A DNA stretch of 50,702 nucleotides from contig CAYYNQ010000054.1 of the NCBI GenBank assembly GCA_964473105.1, forward strand, positions 1 through 50,702, given 5' to 3'. The notes below the pieces were generated by a model that saw nothing but the letters and a program-made list of their open reading frames with translations, was not told where the DNA came from and did not search any database. This DNA comes from CAYYNQ01 sp964473105. GTDB taxonomy: Bacteria; Sumerlaeota; Sumerlaeia; MVZB01. Of the stretch, positions 1-7,742 are shown piece after piece. Position numbers and translations under genes: made by a program. Numbering within the stretch: the stretch's first letter is position 1; every line of letters starts with the position of its first letter.

Positions 1-26
1 GGAAATTTGGCTAACGGTATTCATTT

Positions 27-800
27 GTGAATAAGTTCATCCTTATCCTTTCACTGATTGTCCTGCTGCCGGTCAATGCTGTCGCCGAGCGGGTTATCAA
101 TGGGGTGAAAGTGCTGACCAAGACCGAAGAACTGGTCGACACGGACCACTCGGCGGTCCTGGTCATTGACATGCAGAACGACTGGGTATCGACCGAAGGG
201 CGCTTCAGCCGGGAGGACAAATCCACACCTGCGGATCCTTCCAAACACAAGGTGACTCCCACTTATGAACAGCAGATCCGTGACCTGCAGCCCTTCCTTG
301 CGCGCGCGCGCAAGGAAGGGCTGCCCATCATCTACGCTGAATATATCCATAACGATAAAAATGGAGTGCCGCTTGTCTGTGCGACAGACCTGTGGTGCCA
401 GCGCAATCACCCGGAAACCCCCTTCCAGAAGGATGGTGAATGGCAGGGCCGGACGGTCTCCAACATCGCGCCGCAAAAGGGTGACCTGGTCATCCATAAG
501 GTGCATGGTGATGCCTTCTACGGCACTCATCTGGATAACCTTCTCAAGGAAAGGGGCATCAAATCGGTCCTGATGACGGGTACAGCCACGGGTGCTTGTG
601 TGCTCTATTCGTCGCTCGGAGCTCTGGACCATGGTTATTATCCCGTTTTTATAACCGACTGTCTGGACCCTTTTCTCCCCGATTGGTTTGACGACCCATT
701 CCCGATGGTCGCCTCGAAGGATGTTTACAAAACCTGGGATGAACAACACGATAAACGGGCAAAGAACAAAGACACTCCGGCAGCGGCGCTGCAGAATTAA
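27..800 (+). CDS. Exported isochorismatase-family cysteine hydrolase
   Basis: Isochorismatase-fold hydrolases use an Asp-Lys-Cys triad to cleave amides or related bonds. Here the Asp is D48 in VLVIDMQN, the Lys lies in VIHKVHGDAF, and the nucleophile is C191 in GTATGACVLY. The 257-residue protein starts at GTG 27, because an in-frame stop lies just upstream, and begins with a hydrophobic signal peptide ending near AVA-E, so it probably acts outside the cytoplasm. That is unusual for this mostly cytosolic family. A homologue follows 82 bases downstream and another lies at 44066-44740. The Shine-Dalgarno region is weak and close to the window edge. The gene contains a 36-base perfect palindrome (288-323). 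Fold and triad are clear; the substrate is unknown. Confidence 0.85.
   Translation: MNKFILILSLIVLLPVNAVAERVINGVKVLTKTEELVDTDHSAVLVIDMQNDWVSTEGRFSREDKSTPADPSKHKVTPTYEQQIRDLQPFLARARKEGLPIIYAEYIHNDKNGVPLVCATDLWCQRNHPETPFQKDGEWQGRTVSNIAPQKGDLVIHKVHGDAFYGTHLDNLLKERGIKSVLMTGTATGACVLYSSLGALDHGYYPVFITDCLDPFLPDWFDDPFPMVASKDVYKTWDEQHDKRAKNKDTPAAALQN
288..323. repeat. 36-bp perfect palindrome inside an isochorismatase gene
   Basis: Two 13-base arms (CAGCCCTTCCTTG and its reverse complement) flank a ten-base alternating CG core, giving a 36-base palindrome with no mismatch. It lies within codons for QPFLARARKEGL. Because it is palindromic, the opposite strand encodes the same peptide in one frame. The paralogue at 883-1632 has the same protein region without the palindrome and with no length change, so this is not an insertion. 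Confidence 0.95.
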
Positions 801-882
801 AGAATTGGCTACCCGATTAGATCCCGGGAAACATGGGAAAATCAAAACACACCTTCATAACTCATGAAAAACTGACCTGAAG

Positions 883-1632
883 ATGAAAAAAGTTCTCGTA
901 TCCACCATTTTACTTTTCCTGTTGGCCGTCACCACGCCTGCAAAGAGGATTATCAACGGCGTGGAGATGCTGATAGAACTGGAAGAACTGGTCGAACCGG
1001 ACACCACAGCCGTGCTCGTCATCGACATGCAAAATGAGAATTGCTCGACTGAGGGGGGTTGTTGCCGGGCCGACCGCTCCATTCCGGCCGACCCAGACCG
1101 GCACTCTGTAAGGCCGGAATATATGAAACAGGTCAAAAACACGGAAAAATTCCTCGCAGCCGCGCGCAAGGCCGGTGTGCTGATTTCTTATGCCGAGCAT
1201 ATCCACGCCAACCGCTATGACACCCCGTTGGCGACCGGGCCGGACCTGTGGGTGCATCGCAATTCACGATGGGTTCCCCGCACGTCCGAGGGGACATGGG
1301 AAGCGCAAACGATCCGCGAACTGGCGCCACAACCCGGCGACTTGGTCGTGCACAAGATCAACGGCAACGGATTTCATGGCACCGGTCTGGGTGAGCTTTA
1401 CAAAGAACGTGGGATCAAGTCGATTCTGCTGACCGGCACGGTAACTCGGGACAGCGTGTTCAGGACGGCCAATGGAGCAATGACACGCGGTTATTACCCG
1501 GTGTTTGTGCGTGATTGTGTCGACCATCAGGACGAAAAGTTCCTCAAGTGGGCCTCCGGTCCGTTCCCGATGTACAGCTCCGACGAAATCATCGACATCT
1601 GGGAAAAACTTGAAGATCAGCCTGTGAAATAG
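883..1632 (+). CDS. Exported isochorismatase-like protein lacking the catalytic Cys
   Basis: This 249-residue paralogue of the preceding gene keeps the fold landmarks: signal peptide, INGVEML start of the mature part, D48 in VLVIDMQN, and HKINGNGF with the Lys. Where the neighbour and the third paralogue have the nucleophilic Cys (GAC or SGC), this protein has Ser191 in GTVTRDSVF. The isochorismatase family normally needs the Cys, so this copy may be inactive, bind ligand only, or use Ser. It also has an extra Cys cluster near the N terminus (ENCSTEGGCC). It is in tandem with its likely active paralogue on the same strand, so co-expression is likely. The start is ATG with a hydrophobic leader of about 20 residues. 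Confidence 0.85.
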   Translation: MKKVLVSTILLFLLAVTTPAKRIINGVEMLIELEELVEPDTTAVLVIDMQNENCSTEGGCCRADRSIPADPDRHSVRPEYMKQVKNTEKFLAAARKAGVLISYAEHIHANRYDTPLATGPDLWVHRNSRWVPRTSEGTWEAQTIRELAPQPGDLVVHKINGNGFHGTGLGELYKERGIKSILLTGTVTRDSVFRTANGAMTRGYYPVFVRDCVDHQDEKFLKWASGPFPMYSSDEIIDIWEKLEDQPVK

Positions 1633-1726
1633 GCGGCTGCCTTGCCCACGGACCTGGCTGATGATAAAAACCTTGCTGCCCCGCCCATCATGGTTCAGCC
1701 CAAGGAAGAACATATAGAGGATTACC

Positions 1727-4417
1727 ATGCGTAGCAATAAATTGACGAGAAGAACCCTGCTCAAGTCTGGCATGGCGGCAACCGCTGCGGGTGCACTGCC
1801 GCCGGCTGGACAGGCGCTGGCCGCCTCCACAAAGATGGAGGCCATCCATACAGACGCTCCCGGAAATCGGGCGGGCAAGGATACCCTTGAATTCAGGGGG
1901 CTGATTGAATCGTTCCACCATCCCTGGTCTTACCAGGCTAATCCGTCGCAATCCTTTTTTGACAAAGCGCTGTGGGAAAAGAGGCTCAAAAACGACGCGG
2001 CCTGCGGATACAATGCCGTCGTTTATTTCATGAGTCCCTGGCCGGAATACTGCTGGCATAACTTCCTGCTGCGCTATGATTTCGCCCCCGAGGCGCGCGA
2101 TTTTTCCCTGGAGAAGCACGAACAGATCATCGAACAGGCGACCTGGATCTTCAAGCTGGCACATTCCGTGGGCATAAGGAATTTTGTTTACGATCAAACG
2201 ATATACACGACCAAGGCCTTTGCCCGCGCGCACGACCTGGAAAAAGATCTCCCCGTCAGCGAAACCGTCGATTACCGGCATAATTACGAGCGCAAGGCCG
2301 CCCCGGGGCTTGCGGCATTCCCCAGGCTTTATCATGTCGGTGTGCGCAGTGAATTGACGCGCCAGTTCACCGAGGATGCCATCGAGGAATTCTTCCGTAT
2401 TTATCCCGAAATGGACGGTCTCTACGGCGTCCTGGGCGAACCCCTGCCCGGCAAGCGCAGCACCTGGTTCAAGGAGGCGATCGTCGCCGGCCTGAACCGG
2501 ACCGGACGCAAACCGCCGTATATCATGTTCCCGCTCATGCCGGTCGACGCTTTCACCGGGGATATCGCCCCGGCTTATGACAACGTCTGGACCTCACCCT
2601 TGTTCAACGGAGAAATCATCTGCGATAGACAGCCGTTTCCCAATGCGGCGCGCTGGGGATACGAAACGGGTTTGCCCACGGTCATGCAGCTCGTTTTCCA
2701 CAATACCGGTCAGCTGACCTGGAATTCGCCCAAGTTCATCTCCGAGATGATGAACGAAATCCGCAAGGTGGATCACTGTGCCGGCTTCATGAGCCATATT
2801 ACCGGGGCGAACCTGCAGAACCCGAATAAATTCAGCGCCCGGGCCATCGGTTATTACGGCAAACACGATGAACCCTACTCAGACGAGCCCTGGATCAAAC
2901 CCCTTGAGGACCTCTATGGCGACCGGGACGCCGCGCAGCATTTCCTTAATGCGTTGAATGTTTCCGGTTATATCACCCCGGCCCTCAACCAGATCGCCTG
3001 GTATCCCCACGATGGTCGTGCCGTCACCATCCTGAGCCTGCGCTATTGGTTTTGGGCCGATCAGCAAAAACTGATGAAAACCCCCTTCGTGTCGCCCGGA
3101 GTGGCCGATATCCTGGTCCCCATGCGTTATTACGCCGAAGTCGTGGCCAAACAAGGCGAACGGTATCGCAATAACGATGGGAGCATTCTGAAAGGTGGAA
3201 CCACAGCCCAGGGTCCGATATGGGGGAACTCCGATTACCAGGTGACCCCCGAGATGCATATGTCCAAGATGCGGGAAATGGGCGAGGAGGCGTTGCGGGA
3301 AGCAGAGGCGGCGATGCGAACCGTGAAAAGGAATAAGGACCAGGCAACGGCCCTCTATAACCAGATGAAGGCCTACAAGCTGCTCACCGATTATTACGAG
3401 CGCAAGGTCCTGGCAGCTGTCTCCGCCCTCATTCATAAGTTCAATCGTGATCCAAGAGAACGCGAGCTGGCCAATAAGCTGGCGCAGGAAGCCGTCGACC
3501 TTTACACCATTGCCGCTCATTTCATCTATGAGAAAATCGACAATAAATCCGGCAACATCATGGGGGGGTGGTACGATCAAAGGCGTGATCTTCCCGGCCT
3601 GATCGAGGTCGAGAAGAAGGATATGGAGGACATGGAGTATCTTTTCGGCTGGCCCCCCGTCTGGGACGGAAAAGCGGTTTATTTCACGGAGAACTGGGAT
3701 TCGGGTACCATTGATCCAAAAAACTGGATCGTCAACGCCGGCCAGGCCGCCATCGGCTCCAAATGCCAGTTGGAACAAGTCAGCCCGGGCGATTGGGCTA
3801 TCTTCACCGAAGGGCCGTCCGAGACGACCGATCACACGACCTATTTTTATGCCAATCGGTTTTTCAGGCGCGGTGGGAACCTGCGCTGCACGTTCAAGAC
3901 CTGGGTGGATCCCTCAAAAAAGGGGAACTGGGTCAAGGGCAGTCCGAGCCACGCGCAAATCGGTGGCCCCTGGCACTCCAGTCAGAGTTTCCAGGCCCTT
4001 ACGGACGCCGAGATGACGGTGCTCGTGGCCCGCGGCCTCAGTGAGTTAAAAATCAAAACAATCGTCCATCCGTTCAATAATCCCGAGGCGATGGTGCGAT
4101 TTTGGGGGACGCCCCGTTTCGCCCAAGACGGGGACGAGTGGCCCTACGGCGGCCATGAGATCTCCCCCGACTTCATCGAGGCTTTCGAAGCCAGTTCATC
4201 CAAGGCTGACGCGCTGACGATTCGTGTCTGGCTGGGTGACGAAATCGGCGCAAAAATGGAATGGTCGAGCGATAACGGCAAGACATGGATGGAGGAAGTT
4301 GATACCCGCCAGGGCAGAGGTGGACAGCATGGCAAGGTTTATCTGGGCTTTGCCACCTTTGGCACGGCTGTATTTGTTGACGATATCGTGGTTGAAAATG
4401 ACGCACATGGCAATTAA
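1727..4417 (+). CDS. Tat-exported putative TIM-barrel glycosidase with C-terminal beta-sandwich module
   Basis: The 896-residue protein starts at ATG 1727, six bases after GAGG. Its N terminus has a twin-arginine signal (LTRRTLLKSG followed by an Ala-rich stretch). Residues 50-540 resemble a TIM-barrel carbohydrate-active enzyme: GYNAVVYFMSPWPEYCWH, RNFVYDQTIYTTK, and a conserved block GVLGEPLPGKRSTWFKEA, where E238 is a candidate catalytic acid. Residues 540-630 look helical. Residues 650-896 form a beta-sandwich-like module ending in EWSSDNGKTW and VFVDDIVVEND. The barrel is homologous to the protein at 15333-17270, and the end module to the stand-alone protein at 48246-49187. I cannot assign a GH family number; GH20, GH67 or GH84-like barrels are possibilities. 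A U1 gene follows directly. Confidence 0.7.
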   Translation: MRSNKLTRRTLLKSGMAATAAGALPPAGQALAASTKMEAIHTDAPGNRAGKDTLEFRGLIESFHHPWSYQANPSQSFFDKALWEKRLKNDAACGYNAVVYFMSPWPEYCWHNFLLRYDFAPEARDFSLEKHEQIIEQATWIFKLAHSVGIRNFVYDQTIYTTKAFARAHDLEKDLPVSETVDYRHNYERKAAPGLAAFPRLYHVGVRSELTRQFTEDAIEEFFRIYPEMDGLYGVLGEPLPGKRSTWFKEAIVAGLNRTGRKPPYIMFPLMPVDAFTGDIAPAYDNVWTSPLFNGEIICDRQPFPNAARWGYETGLPTVMQLVFHNTGQLTWNSPKFISEMMNEIRKVDHCAGFMSHITGANLQNPNKFSARAIGYYGKHDEPYSDEPWIKPLEDLYGDRDAAQHFLNALNVSGYITPALNQIAWYPHDGRAVTILSLRYWFWADQQKLMKTPFVSPGVADILVPMRYYAEVVAKQGERYRNNDGSILKGGTTAQGPIWGNSDYQVTPEMHMSKMREMGEEALREAEAAMRTVKRNKDQATALYNQMKAYKLLTDYYERKVLAAVSALIHKFNRDPRERELANKLAQEAVDLYTIAAHFIYEKIDNKSGNIMGGWYDQRRDLPGLIEVEKKDMEDMEYLFGWPPVWDGKAVYFTENWDSGTIDPKNWIVNAGQAAIGSKCQLEQVSPGDWAIFTEGPSETTDHTTYFYANRFFRRGGNLRCTFKTWVDPSKKGNWVKGSPSHAQIGGPWHSSQSFQALTDAEMTVLVARGLSELKIKTIVHPFNNPEAMVRFWGTPRFAQDGDEWPYGGHEISPDFIEAFEASSSKADALTIRVWLGDEIGAKMEWSSDNGKTWMEEVDTRQGRGGQHGKVYLGFATFGTAVFVDDIVVENDAHGN

Positions 4418-4551
4418 GGCCATGAGAATTGGGGTTTAAACATGAGATCAAACCAAGTCCGGGACAAGATCAAGTGCATGGAACGCGGCGTGGTCCATGC
4501 GGAATAAGGCCTTCCTGGTCAGCAAAGCGAAACATGGAACGGAGAATCAAC

Positions 4552-5622
4552 ATGATGAATCTTTTCAAGCAACTCGTGGGAACAGTCCCGATAGGATTGA
4601 TTTCGATGATCACGCTGTCCTGCATGTTCACATGCCTGGGCGCGAGTGCCGCCGGCAATCAGCCTTTTTCCACACCCCCGGATGTGCTGGACAGGGTGGA
4701 GAAGGTGATTGCAACTGCAATGAATCCTGATCCCGAAATATATCCCACCATGCACTGCCGCCTCTACAATCGCCGGATTCCGTTCATCACGATCACATTC
4801 CCGAATGTGCCCGGGTCACGGGTGGATGGATGCACCTACGAACCGACGGATCCCAAGAACCCTTATAACTTCATCAGCCTCGAACTGCCCGGCGACAACC
4901 AGATCAAGCTGCGCCACCGTTCCACCCAGTATCCCCAATTATTTGTAATCACAACCCTCACCGCCGAACCCGGAGCGGTGACGACCGTGGCAACCCTGGA
5001 ACTGGATACGGAGTGGGAGGGCGAAGCACCGGAGTTGCCAAAGGATTACCTGATGTGGCCCAACCTCTGCTGGTCCATGATCCAGGCTCCAAATTTTACA
5101 CCCGGCGGTGTGCCGAACGCTCCCGATATTGCAACCCGGGAGAAGTACTACGACTGGATCGGACGCTGCTTTATCTTCACGGATGATGGCCGGACATTCC
5201 TGGACAAGACAAAGCGTGTGAGGACACCCGAGGTTCCCGATGATGATGAGCGGAACAGCCCGCCCCTTTACGCCTGGTCCCAACATTACATCGGGGCGTG
5301 GGACAAACCCACATCACCGCCGTTTCCACATAATACCTGTCATACCGGTTACACGATTCCCCTGATCGGGGCGGTTTCGAATGACGGGGATTACATCATC
5401 GCCCTGGGGGGTGACCCGACCCAGTACATCGCCCAGGCCTGGGGTGTCTGCTACCATCATATCCAGGAATGGCTTCCCAAGGATGTCCCCCTGGTCGAGC
5501 GCAGTTGGCGAATGAAGCTCTACGGTGCGAAAAATGACCCGGATGCCCTGCTGGAAAGAATGAAAAAGGACTTCCCGGCCGCCGCCGAGCGGATGGAGAC
5601 AACCGGGTTGGATTCAAGATGA
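4552..5622 (+). CDS. Secreted protein of unrecognised family U1 (copy A)
   Basis: I chose ATG 4552 because GGAG lies seven bases upstream and a signal peptide follows (VGTVPIGLISMITLSCMFT, then ASAAG). The open frame extends upstream to 4429 without signal-peptide character. The mature protein has motifs shared with copies at 17458-18471 and 46894-48000: NPDPEIYPT near the start, WPNLCWS, DWIGRCFIFTDDGRTFLD, DDERNSPP, CYHHIQEW, and a C-terminal ERSWRMKLYGAKNDPDALL followed by DFP. I do not recognise the family. It looks mainly beta-stranded with conserved Cys and His. It lies between the TIM-barrel glycosidase and two GH127-like genes, so a role in glycan binding or cleavage is inferred, not shown. 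Confidence 0.75.
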   Translation: MMNLFKQLVGTVPIGLISMITLSCMFTCLGASAAGNQPFSTPPDVLDRVEKVIATAMNPDPEIYPTMHCRLYNRRIPFITITFPNVPGSRVDGCTYEPTDPKNPYNFISLELPGDNQIKLRHRSTQYPQLFVITTLTAEPGAVTTVATLELDTEWEGEAPELPKDYLMWPNLCWSMIQAPNFTPGGVPNAPDIATREKYYDWIGRCFIFTDDGRTFLDKTKRVRTPEVPDDDERNSPPLYAWSQHYIGAWDKPTSPPFPHNTCHTGYTIPLIGAVSNDGDYIIALGGDPTQYIAQAWGVCYHHIQEWLPKDVPLVERSWRMKLYGAKNDPDALLERMKKDFPAAAERMETTGLDSR

Positions 5623-5667
5623 TCCAGGCGCAATAAAGCCGGATAACTCAAATTGAGGAGAAAGACT

Positions 5668-7677
5668 GTGAAGAATCACCCTCCCGGGGCCAGGTTGTTT
5701 ATGTTCATCGTGAGCCCATTCATGTCCGGTGTCCTGGATTGCTTTGCCGGACCGGACGTCATTCCCGACCCCACGCCACAGGCAACAATAGAGTATATCA
5801 ACCCGGACCCCCCCACATTCAAGACGCCGGAATACCCTGGCGAGCGCTATGAAGCACTGGTTCCCGCCACGCTGGACCTGGCCGAGCGGTGCGCCCTGGC
5901 GATCAATTACCTGACGGAGACACTGAATCCAAACTGCGGCTATATTCCCTATTCCTTCGTGGATCATCTGGCCGACCCACCGGCCATGTATCAACACAAC
6001 CAGGGCATCATGATCTTTGGAAAGTTCATGCAGCCAATCCCATTGCTTCGCGTCGCTTCAGGCAGCAGGCAGAACCTGGATATTGAAACCGAGATGCTGA
6101 AGGTTGTACTCAGCATGCAAAACCCCGATGATGGATTGATCTACTGGTCCATCAAGGGCCGTCCGTGGGAGAAGTGGATATGGGATAATGCCGTTCAGGG
6201 CCTGGGAGAGGAAGCACAGATCGCTTATCTGGATGGATTCGGCAACGGCCGGCTCCTGAGCGCGCTTTGCCATTACGCCCAGAAAGACCCGAAGGGCCCG
6301 TGGCGCAAGGCTGCCCGGCGCCTGAACGAGGGATTCAAGCGCATGCTCATTGTCGAGGGAGACACCGCATATCGATTTTCCAAGGCCACCGTTCCCGAAA
6401 AACCCGTCGTCAAGCCGGAGGAGAAACCCCTGGGTCAGTCTGCCGGGGAAAATGCCTGGATGGCACTCGGTCTGCTCCGATATCATCAGGCTTTCGAGGA
6501 TCCGGAAAGCCTCGATCTGGCGCACAAAATCATGCGCTACATCATGCGCGATGGACAGTTTTTTACCGAGGATGGACGTTTCATCAATGGCCCCACGGGC
6601 AATTGGGCGCATTTTCACACCCATACGATGGACATGCTTGTTGCGTTGTGCGTTTCCGAACGGACCGGCGACCGGGATCTTCTTGATCGCGCACTTAAAG
6701 GCTTCGAGTATGGGATCCACGCCGGTGAAGGGCTGGTGGGATTTTTCCCCGAGGCGGTTCACGAATCGGGTCCCGAACCCACAGGCACGCATGGCTACGG
6801 CTATCTGACCTCGGAGCATTGCGAAGTGGCGGATATGGTCAGCGTGGGCATCATGCTTTCGCACCTGGGCGTGGACAAGTGGGACGACGTGGACCGCTGG
6901 GTCAGGAATCAGATGGCTGAGGATCAGCTGACATGGACCGGATGGTTGACCGACGGACACATGGATCTCTCCAACCGTAAAATCCCCGCGGAGCGCCTAG
7001 CCATGTTTCGGCATGATGGATGGTTTACCACAGACCGCGTGCCTGAACGAACGTTGGGTGGTTTCAGCGGCTGGCCGGGTGCCAATGATTGGGCTGGTCA
7101 CGCCAACACGCCCCATATTGGTCTCACCATCATGAATTGCTGCAGTGCAAACGGCAGCCGTACCCTTCACCATGTCTGGCGCAATATCGTCCATTATCAG
7201 GATGGGAAACTGAGGGTGAACCTGCTGCTCAATCGGGCTTCCAAGTGGGCTGACATTGACAGTTATATCCCATACACCGGGCGGGTGGATGTAAAGGCGA
7301 AGCGAAAACTGGATCTCGAGATCCGGATTCCGGACTGGACCTCGCCGGATCAGGTTCGCTGCACCGTGGACGGCAAGGCACGACCCATCAGTTTCAACGG
7401 ACGTTATGCTCAGATCGGCAGGTTGAAGAAAAAACAGACAGCTTCATTGAATTTTCCCATAACCGAACGGACGGAAACCGTTAAGATACAGGATGAACGC
7501 AACCCCCTCGGCTCAGATTACACGGTGGTGATTCGAGGCAACACGGTGGTTTCGATTGATCCGCAGGGACAGTATTGCCCTTTTTATCAACGAGGCCACT
7601 ACCGCACAGGTAATCCGCTATACAAGAAGACCGAACGTTTCGTTTCAGATGAGGATTATGATCCGTCGTGGTTCTGA
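5668..7677 (+). CDS. Secreted GH127-like (DUF1680) glycosidase, copy 1
   Basis: I chose GTG 5668 because GAGGAG lies seven bases upstream; an earlier TTG at 5653 lies inside that ribosome-binding region. The product has 669 residues and an N-terminal hydrophobic leader. Known GH127 beta-L-arabinofuranosidases bind zinc through Glu-x-Cys and a Cys-Cys pair, one Cys being the nucleophile. Here the equivalents are E383-H-C385 in SEHCEVADM and C491-C492 in MNCCSANG. Other family marks are LLLNRASKWADIDS and YTGRVDVKAKRKLDLEIRIPDW. The first part is likely an alpha/alpha barrel and the end a beta-domain. It is in tandem with a second GH127-like gene at 7743. The substrate is not proven to be arabinofuranoside. 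Confidence 0.8.
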   Translation: MKNHPPGARLFMFIVSPFMSGVLDCFAGPDVIPDPTPQATIEYINPDPPTFKTPEYPGERYEALVPATLDLAERCALAINYLTETLNPNCGYIPYSFVDHLADPPAMYQHNQGIMIFGKFMQPIPLLRVASGSRQNLDIETEMLKVVLSMQNPDDGLIYWSIKGRPWEKWIWDNAVQGLGEEAQIAYLDGFGNGRLLSALCHYAQKDPKGPWRKAARRLNEGFKRMLIVEGDTAYRFSKATVPEKPVVKPEEKPLGQSAGENAWMALGLLRYHQAFEDPESLDLAHKIMRYIMRDGQFFTEDGRFINGPTGNWAHFHTHTMDMLVALCVSERTGDRDLLDRALKGFEYGIHAGEGLVGFFPEAVHESGPEPTGTHGYGYLTSEHCEVADMVSVGIMLSHLGVDKWDDVDRWVRNQMAEDQLTWTGWLTDGHMDLSNRKIPAERLAMFRHDGWFTTDRVPERTLGGFSGWPGANDWAGHANTPHIGLTIMNCCSANGSRTLHHVWRNIVHYQDGKLRVNLLLNRASKWADIDSYIPYTGRVDVKAKRKLDLEIRIPDWTSPDQVRCTVDGKARPISFNGRYAQIGRLKKKQTASLNFPITERTETVKIQDERNPLGSDYTVVIRGNTVVSIDPQGQYCPFYQRGHYRTGNPLYKKTERFVSDEDYDPSWF

Positions 7678-7742
7678 GTGCAAGGTAGTCTGCCCACGTC
7701 ACCCTTGAAAAAGCCCAGCCATTGAATTTGTGAGGGGGAATC

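Noticed and set aside
51..845. Long minus-strand open frame opposite the first isochorismatase gene
   Set aside because: It lies antisense to a gene with clear family motifs; it has no family features and its only familiar peptide comes from the palindrome at 288-323.
2879..3835. 318-codon minus-strand open frame inside the TIM-barrel glycosidase gene
   Set aside because: High-GC shadow frame; the plus-strand protein is conserved with 15333-17270 across this region.
4429..4551. Upstream extension of U1 copy A
   Set aside because: The extra codons lack signal-peptide character, and a good ribosome-binding site precedes ATG 4552.
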